From: Actinomadura barringtoniae
GTDB lineage: Bacteria; Actinomycetota; Actinomycetes; Streptosporangiales; Streptosporangiaceae
NCBI RefSeq assembly: GCF_017573505.1
Contig: NZ_JAGEOJ010000036.1
Location: forward strand, 18,917-82,916
Direction of reading: 5' to 3'
Length of the DNA stretch: 64,000 nucleotides
Shown here piece after piece: positions 59,433-64,000 of the stretch. Made by a program: the position numbers and the translations under genes. The notes beneath the pieces are model-generated. The model made no database searches, was not told the origin of the DNA, and saw nothing but the letters and a program-made list of their open reading frames with translations. Each line of letters starts with the position of its first letter. Position 1 is the stretch's first letter.

Positions 59433-59706
59433 CCTCCGGGCGTGCCCGCGGGGTCACGAACACCTCCGCTTTGTTCCCCAGCAAGCAAGGTGCTCGATCC
59501 GCAGACGGTCACGCCGTCGATCGTCTGCACCCCCGCAAGGGCCCACGGTGCACGCCCGGAGGGCCTGAGCCTCGTGACTACCGCGACAGATGGATCAGTA
59601 GACCCCTCCGGGCGCGCTGGCGTGGGACGCAGACGGTCACCGCCTCGGTGTCAGAGACCAAACGCGCGAGATGCGCGATCGGTCGTCTCCGATGCGTGCC
59701 CGGAGG
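59433..59706. repeat. Two tandem inverted-repeat units in intergenic region
   Basis: The 330 bp between 59408 and 59742 hold no gene but two similar units. Unit 1 runs from CCTCCGGGCGTGC (59433) to its exact complement GCACGCCCGGAGG (59550-59562). Unit 2 runs from CCTCCGGGCGCGC (59605) to GCGTGCCCGGAGG (59694-59706), one mismatch. Each encloses a CGCAGACGGTCAC (near 59500) or ACGCAGACGGTCAC (near 59628) core; in unit 1 this core pairs with a downstream CGTCTGC. Confidence 0.75.
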
Positions 59707-59741
59707 ACCCAAACCGTGACACGAAGGGAGCAACGAAGGTG

Positions 59742-60167
59742 ATGCTGAAGATCCCAGACCGGCTGCGGTCCCGGCATCGGAACCTGATCGCCAGGAGCCA
59801 CCTGTATCTGACCAACGTGCGCCACGAGGTGGAGATGTGGTCCGAGCTGGACGTCGCGCTCAGCGACGTCGCACCGGGCGGCCTGTACGTGCTGGTCGCG
59901 CGGGATTGGCGGCACAGCGGCGTCGCAATGCTGGGCTACAGAGAGCTCGACGCCAGCACAGGCGAGTTCTTCGGACGGCATCAGGTGCGGGTATGCCCGG
60001 CGACTCAGCCTGACGTAGCGGCCCAATGGGTAATCGAGCAAGCCGCGATCCTGTCGGCCAAGGGGGCGCCCGGGCATAGCAGCGGGGGCGGCGGCTCGCA
60101 GGTGCGCGGGACGCTACTGCTGTTGCCGAGCAGGGAAACCTTCCCGCCACCAGACAAGGGCCGGTGA
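59742..60167 (+). CDS. Hypothetical soluble protein (141 aa)
   Basis: A 141-aa protein: MLKIPDRLRSRHRNLIARSH at the start, then LYVLVARDWRHSGVAMLGYR and QVRVCPATQPDVAAQWVIEQ. Predominantly alpha/beta with no recognised motif. GGGAG lies 11 nt upstream; a GTG one codon earlier is equally possible. GTGA overlap with the next gene. Confidence 0.7.
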   Translation: MLKIPDRLRSRHRNLIARSHLYLTNVRHEVEMWSELDVALSDVAPGGLYVLVARDWRHSGVAMLGYRELDASTGEFFGRHQVRVCPATQPDVAAQWVIEQAAILSAKGAPGHSSGGGGSQVRGTLLLLPSRETFPPPDKGR

Positions 60168-61039
60168 TGGTGAGCCGAGGCGACGCAGAGGCGGCCTTCG
60201 TGTCTGCACCAGTCAGCGTGGATGACGGTATTGCCGTCATCCACAGCGACCTGGAATTGCCGTACGGCTACACCCTCGGCGGCCTGTGGGAATTGGCCCG
60301 CGCCTTTGTTGAACGGCAGCAGCCGACCCAGTGGACCTGCCTGTCCATCGAGGATAAGTATGACCTCGCGCTCTCGACCATGATCGAGACTCTGTACGTC
60401 AGCCAGACACCCCCTGGCCGGACGGGATTGTCGCGTGCGGCGCTCAGTGCCCTGGCTCGCGAGGTCGCCGAGCGAGAACGCCTCTGGGGAATTGATCTGG
60501 ATAGCCGCAACCGAGATGAGCAGGGCAGCCTGGTGCAGGGCCATGCCGTCTACTGGGGGGAATGGTGCTTGCCGTCACCTGCGGCCGACGAACAGGTGGT
60601 AGACGAGCTGGCGGTGCGACAGATCTGGCCGCGGGTCGAGCACAACTATCGGATCGCGTTCTGGGCGCTGGCGCACTATGGCCAGGTCTCCATCGCGTCG
60701 ACCGCGATCCGTGACTCGGCTGCCTTGATGACCGCCCGCCTTTGGCGCGGCCGGACTCAGGTTCGACGCCGGTGGTACGACCACGAGCAGGAATCGCGGG
60801 TGCGGGTGTACACGCGCCGTCCTCGCAACGCATCGCAGGGAAACGACAGTCCTGGCGGTCAGGGTCCTGCATGGGGCGACGCGACCCGGCGGCACTTTCA
60901 GGTGCTCACCTGGGCCGACATCGACAGCGTCCTTGCATCGCTGGAGCCTTCGCAGGGACCTTGCCCGTACTGCGGGCCTCATGGGCCAGGGCCGGCGGAT
61001 CACCGAGGCGTCGACTCACACGGCGGTGACTCACACTAA
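60164..61039 (+). CDS. Hypothetical protein with C-terminal Cys/His-rich tail
   Basis: A 291-aa protein coupled to the previous gene (GTGA). It is helical in the middle (SALAREVAERERLWGIDLDS; WPRVEHNYRIAFWALAHYGQ). The last 30 residues contain CPYCGPHGPG and several His, which may bind a metal. No family is recognised. It is part of the unknown-gene cluster ending in an RsbW-like ATPase. Confidence 0.65.
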   Translation: MMVSRGDAEAAFVSAPVSVDDGIAVIHSDLELPYGYTLGGLWELARAFVERQQPTQWTCLSIEDKYDLALSTMIETLYVSQTPPGRTGLSRAALSALAREVAERERLWGIDLDSRNRDEQGSLVQGHAVYWGEWCLPSPAADEQVVDELAVRQIWPRVEHNYRIAFWALAHYGQVSIASTAIRDSAALMTARLWRGRTQVRRRWYDHEQESRVRVYTRRPRNASQGNDSPGGQGPAWGDATRRHFQVLTWADIDSVLASLEPSQGPCPYCGPHGPGPADHRGVDSHGGDSH

Positions 61040-61164
61040 AGCACCGCGGAGTGACGACGCCTTGACCTTGGTCGACGAGGCGAGCGGTGATGGGGGCCGG
61101 GCCGTCCGCGTCATTCGGGCCGGATTCGGCGGCGGACGGCTACGTCAAGGAGGAATCCCGGGAA

Positions 61165-61668
61165 ATGCAAAGACAGCAATGGACGTACGGCTCGCCGTTC
61201 GAATGGTTGAGCAGCCCGGAACCTATGGTCTGGCGCCGTGCTTACATTGGCGAGCGTGAACAGATCGCGGCCGCACGGGACTTCGCGCGTGCCCTGTTCG
61301 CAGGGTCTGCGCGTGAGGACGATGTGGCGGCCATCGTCACCGAGCTGGTGGGCAACGCGTTGCTCCACACCCGATCCGGCCAGCCGAACGGCTGGTTCGG
61401 ACTGGAACTCGAATACGCCGACCTCTCCTACATCGGCGTCACCGACCTCGGGGGAGGAGGCACACCCACCGTCCAGCCCGCCCCGCCTCCGCAGGCCCTC
61501 GTCGAGAACGGACGCGGCCTGCGCATCGTCCAGACCATGGCCACATCGATCGGAATCCACGGCCACCCCAACGGCGGGCACACCGTCTGGGCCGACATCG
61601 ACCTGCGCGCCTCCGGCCCGGCTCCGGCAGCCCCCAGGCCGGACCTGACGATGGTTCCAACGTCATAA
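61165..61668 (+). CDS. RsbW/SpoIIAB-like ATP-binding protein
   Basis: A 167-aa HATPase_c_2 protein: N-box DVAAIVTELVGNALLHTRSG, G1 box GVTDLGGGG and G2 ENGRGLRIVQTMA are the GHKL ATP-binding motifs of anti-sigma-factor kinases. ATG 61165 with AAGGAGG upstream was chosen. No adjacent anti-anti-sigma (STAS) or sigma gene is visible, so its partner is elsewhere. Confidence 0.87.
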   Translation: MQRQQWTYGSPFEWLSSPEPMVWRRAYIGEREQIAAARDFARALFAGSAREDDVAAIVTELVGNALLHTRSGQPNGWFGLELEYADLSYIGVTDLGGGGTPTVQPAPPPQALVENGRGLRIVQTMATSIGIHGHPNGGHTVWADIDLRASGPAPAAPRPDLTMVPTS

Positions 61669-61672
61669 GGGA

Positions 61673-61702
61673 GGGCCCAGCCTGTCCTTAGCAGGCTGGC
61701 CC
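61673..61702 (+). terminator. Hairpin just after the RsbW-like gene
   Basis: GGGCCCAGCCTG / CAGGCTGGCCC around a tccttag loop, a few bases after the stop codon. No U-run follows, but it probably slows or ends transcription together with the next hairpin. Confidence 0.5.
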
Positions 61703-61718
61703 CTCAGGGCCAGGATAG

Positions 61719-61770
61719 AGGCCCTGCCCGCACGTCCGCAGTGGACGGCGGGCAGGGCCTTCCTCGTCTC
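61719..61770 (+). terminator. Strong 13-bp hairpin terminator
   Basis: AGGCCCTGCCCGC and GCGGGCAGGGCCT are exact complements around an inner CGTCC/GGACG stem. It is followed by a C/T-rich run. It closes the unknown-gene cluster. Confidence 0.8.
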
Positions 61771-61775
61771 CACTC

Positions 61776-62310
61776 CCAGGGCGGGGTCTTTCTCGGTCTC
61801 CTTGTGGGTCTTCTTCTTGGTCTCCTTGTCGGTCTCCTTCTTATGAGGAGAAGACCAGTACTCGGATGTTCTTGCAGGTGGGGTGCGTGCAGGGTGTTCT
61901 CCTGGTGGGCCCGACTCACCTGTACAGGTGAGTCCAATGTGTGTCGAGTGTGGTCGTCCTCGTCCGATGCCTTCTTCTCAAGTCTTGTCCTCCTCTCCTT
62001 GTCCTCTCATTCCTCGCTCAAGTCCGCCTCGCCGGCTCCGGCGGCGAGGCCCGAGCTGGCGCATGCCCGTCGTGGTTCTCCCGGCCGTCCGCACCGAATC
62101 TTTCCCCGGAAAGTCCCGCCCCCTACCCCCCGACCTTTTCCATTACCTTTCCCGCGCGGCGGTGGTGAAGGTAAGACGGTTCAGCCCTCACGGTTGGTAA
62201 AGTCCATGGCCAATTGCTTGATTACGCCCCGTGACGGAGTGACAATTAATACGTAAGGAAAACACGGGCGGAAAAGAAAATCCGCCGGGTCGCGATATAG
62301 GGAGATCGAA
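61776..62310. other. Gene-free, pyrimidine-rich region with a perfect palindrome
   Basis: No gene found. From 61773 to about 61850 the plus strand is C/T-rich with GGTCTCCTT-type repeats. A perfect 22-bp palindrome lies at 61914-61935. AT-rich sequence precedes the next gene (62220-62260), probably a promoter, followed by a GGCGG/CCGCC hairpin just before its ribosome site. Confidence 0.65.
61914..61935. promoter_or_regulatory. Perfect 22-bp palindrome
   Basis: GACTCACCTGT and its exact complement ACAGGTGAGTC adjoin with no spacer. It lies inside a strand-asymmetric, gene-free region. An operator, replication or transfer site is possible. Confidence 0.65.
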
Positions 62311-62760
62311 ATGGCCGCGAACACCACCCCCGCTACCACCGCCCCCGTCATGAACGTCGCGGCCGACCCGGTCGTGACGGTGTTGGACGCGGCCGGGTGC
62401 GCACTCGTCGGCGCTGACTACGCGTTCCGGTGGGACGCGCACCGCGCCGAGATCAGCGCGGACGACGCCGCCGCCGGACTGATCGCCGCGTACCACTTCG
62501 ACAAGACCGCCGAAGTGATCAAGTTCGAGGGCGACCCCGACCCGGTGGCCCCGGACGTGCACGGGGCCGACGAGATCACCGAGGAACGACTCAGCGCGTT
62601 GACCGACGTCATGGACCGGACCATCAACACCCCCGGCCACGGATGGCACGCCATCGTCGACGCCGCCGAAGACATCGACACCCCCGGGGTGATCGCCCGA
62701 GTCCGGTTCCTGTGGATGACCGACGAAGCCGCCGCCGAGGCCGGAATGTACCCATGGTGA
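62311..62760 (+). CDS. Hypothetical protein (149 aa), duplicated start region
   Basis: A 149-aa acidic protein after GGGAGATCGAA. The first ten residues (MAANTTPATT) are identical to those of the gene at 63086. The rest (VVTVLDAAGCALVGADYAFR; DVMDRTINTPGHGWHAIVDA) has no recognised domain. Low Lys, high Asp/Glu. Confidence 0.75.
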   Translation: MAANTTPATTAPVMNVAADPVVTVLDAAGCALVGADYAFRWDAHRAEISADDAAAGLIAAYHFDKTAEVIKFEGDPDPVAPDVHGADEITEERLSALTDVMDRTINTPGHGWHAIVDAAEDIDTPGVIARVRFLWMTDEAAAEAGMYPW

Positions 62761-63085
62761 CCCGCACCCATCGCGGGCGCTGACACGGTCACCCCCGCCC
62801 TATGAACCGCGCCCGGAACGCGCGCCGCATTTGATGCGGCGCGCGTTTCTCTTTTCCACCCGCGAAGACTCATCGATTCCCGGAAGTCAAGCGGTCCGGC
62901 GGGGTGTCGTTAATTGGTGTGGCGGGGTGGTGTTTGTGAGGTAAGCCTCTCCAGCCGTTTTGGCGGTATGGAAAATGGTCGGGTGGACTTGAGGTTGGGT
63001 GTTCATCGAGAAATGGTGGTGGTGGAACGAACGAAATACGGCGGACGGGAAATGGTCCCGGCGCCCCGGAAATAGGAGTCATGAA
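62761..63085. other. Intergenic region between the two MAANTTPATT genes
   Basis: About 325 bp. The first part holds the terminator at 62818. The remainder (62857-63085) is G-rich and comparatively AT-containing and should carry the promoter for the 63086 gene. No gene is seen. Confidence 0.55.
62818..62856 (+). terminator. Rho-independent terminator after the 62311 gene
   Basis: ACGCGCGCCGCAT and ATGCGGCGCGCGT form a perfect 13-bp stem with a TTG loop, followed by TTCTCTTTT. This is the clearest intrinsic terminator in the window. Confidence 0.88.
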
Positions 63086-64000
63086 ATGGCCGCGAACACC
63101 ACCCCCGCCACCACCAACACCCCGACCCCCGCCAACCCGGCTGACGTCCCCACTACCGCCCCGGCCGCACCCGCCCCGGCCGCTACCCCGGCCGCCCCGG
63201 CCGGGGCGGTGTGGGACGCGCTGACCGCCAACCCCGGCGCAACCGTCGCGGCGATCGCCAAGGCGGCGGGCGTGAAAGCGGCGGACGCCCGCACCGAACT
63301 CGCCGCGTTCGCCGAGGCCGGACACGCGGTATCCACGCCGGGTGAGAAGGGCCGGGGCGGGCGCACCAAGCCCGACACGTGGACCCCCGCCCCCACCGAC
63401 GCCCCTACCGACGCGCCCGCCGCCGCCACCGACCCGGAGGCCGTCCCGGCGGCGGACGCGGGGACCGACGAGACGCCCGCGACCGACGACGGGCCGGACT
63501 CGGCAGCCGAGCCCACCGGCGACGCCCCGGCCGACACCACCGCTGACGCCAACGACGCGGACGCGGACCATGACGCGGACGACGAGGACGACGACGAGGT
63601 GCCGGTGGAGCCGGTGGTGGACGCGGACACCCTCGCGGACGCCATGCGGGTCATGACCGAAGAGGCCGAACGCCGCGCGGTCGCCGACGCGGAGATCAAG
63701 GCCCGGCTGGCCGAGGAAGAAGCCCGCCGCGCGAAGATTGACGCCGAGCTGGAGTCCGCGCAGCGCACCGAGGCGACCCGCCGCGCGCTGACCGATCTCC
63801 TTGCGGCGGTCACCACCGCATACGCGGCGGTTGTCGCCGAGGACGAGTTGGAAGCCGACGCAGGGTTGCAGCGCGTGTTCGCCGCAACCCACGGCGTAGC
63901 CCAGGCCATCGGTGCCGTGCCCGCACGGCCCGGCAAGCCCCGCCCCGCCGGAAACGGCGCCGGGCCGCGTACGGGCCGCGCCGCGCCGCGCCCGCTGCGG
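63086..64000 (+). CDS. Winged-helix-like, low-complexity acidic protein (partial)
   Basis: At least 305 codons; it runs off the right edge without a stop. ATG 63086 follows AATAGGAG. After MAANTTPATT and a Pro/Ala-rich linker comes a small HTH-like block (VWDALTANPGATVAAIAKAA, then GVKAADARTELAAFAEAGHA). A Pro/Asp/Ala-rich low-complexity acidic stretch follows, then a long Ala/Glu coiled coil (ERRAVADAEIKARLAEEEAR). It looks like a DNA-binding protein with a flexible acidic arm; function unknown. Confidence 0.72.
   Translation, partial: MAANTTPATTNTPTPANPADVPTTAPAAPAPAATPAAPAGAVWDALTANPGATVAAIAKAAGVKAADARTELAAFAEAGHAVSTPGEKGRGGRTKPDTWTPAPTDAPTDAPAAATDPEAVPAADAGTDETPATDDGPDSAAEPTGDAPADTTADANDADADHDADDEDDDEVPVEPVVDADTLADAMRVMTEEAERRAVADAEIKARLAEEEARRAKIDAELESAQRTEATRRALTDLLAAVTTAYAAVVAEDELEADAGLQRVFAATHGVAQAIGAVPARPGKPRPAGNGAGPRTGRAAPRPLR

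Overview
The window is 64 kb of very GC-rich bacterial DNA with many GTG starts, 4-bp ATGA/GTGA gene overlaps, Tat and lipoprotein signals, XRE regulators, a CHAP/lysozyme operon under an actinobacterial-style c-di-AMP riboswitch, an NB-ARC/TPR regulator and BTAD-type proteins. This points to a filamentous actinomycete, probably Streptosporangiales/Thermomonosporaceae (Actinomadura-like). The family assignment is inference. No rRNA, complete tRNA, CRISPR array, transposase or integrase gene was seen.

Positions 1-37.2 kb look like ordinary chromosome. A MacAB-like exporter operon (lipoprotein, HlyD-like adaptor, ABC ATPase, FtsX permease; 220-3879) diverges from its likely two-component system (4050-5980). 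Next come an acyl-CoA oxidase-type flavoenzyme, secreted esterases, an XRE/alcohol dehydrogenase divergon, and a c-di-AMP riboswitch driving CHAP and GH25 wall hydrolases. A run of small metabolic and regulatory genes follows: XRE/ankyrin, VOC/SDR, PAP2, DUF1801, a carboxymuconolactone-decarboxylase family protein, an NB-ARC/TPR regulator, TfoX/HxlR, an M28 peptidase, AzlCD with a divergent XRE-cupin regulator, a NarL-type two-component system, a carboxylesterase, a cold-shock protein, a GAF protein, a 956-aa uncharacterised protein and glucose-6-phosphate dehydrogenase (zwf). Several genes here end in short tandem repeats that copy the stop codon.

At about 37.39-37.45 kb there is a Rho-independent terminator next to a short motif that looks like the 3' end of a tRNA. 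From there to the window end the gene content changes to accessory functions, and I read this as a genomic island. It carries a complete type I restriction-modification operon (hsdM-hsdS-hsdR, 38727-44574), then an ABC-three-component (ABC-3C) conflict system (44909-47860: endonuclease-like effector, small middle component, DUF2326/RecN-like ATPase), then a membrane-tethered wHTH-BTAD protein (48187-50409).

Next is a compact minus-strand operon (53720 to 50631): a 45-aa peptide, a JmjC/cupin oxygenase with a C-terminal winged-helix (possibly RRE-like) domain, an aldo/keto reductase and an APH-like phosphotransferase. It looks like a small peptide-modifying (RiPP-like) locus and is the best candidate here for something undescribed. 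A divergent XRE-SLOG regulator and a RibD-like reductase sit beside it, followed by a second SLOG protein, an HTH/TPR regulator, a string of uncharacterised small genes, an RsbW-like ATPase and, at the right edge, two genes sharing a duplicated initiation region.

All functions are inferred by reading the sequence. No database search was run.
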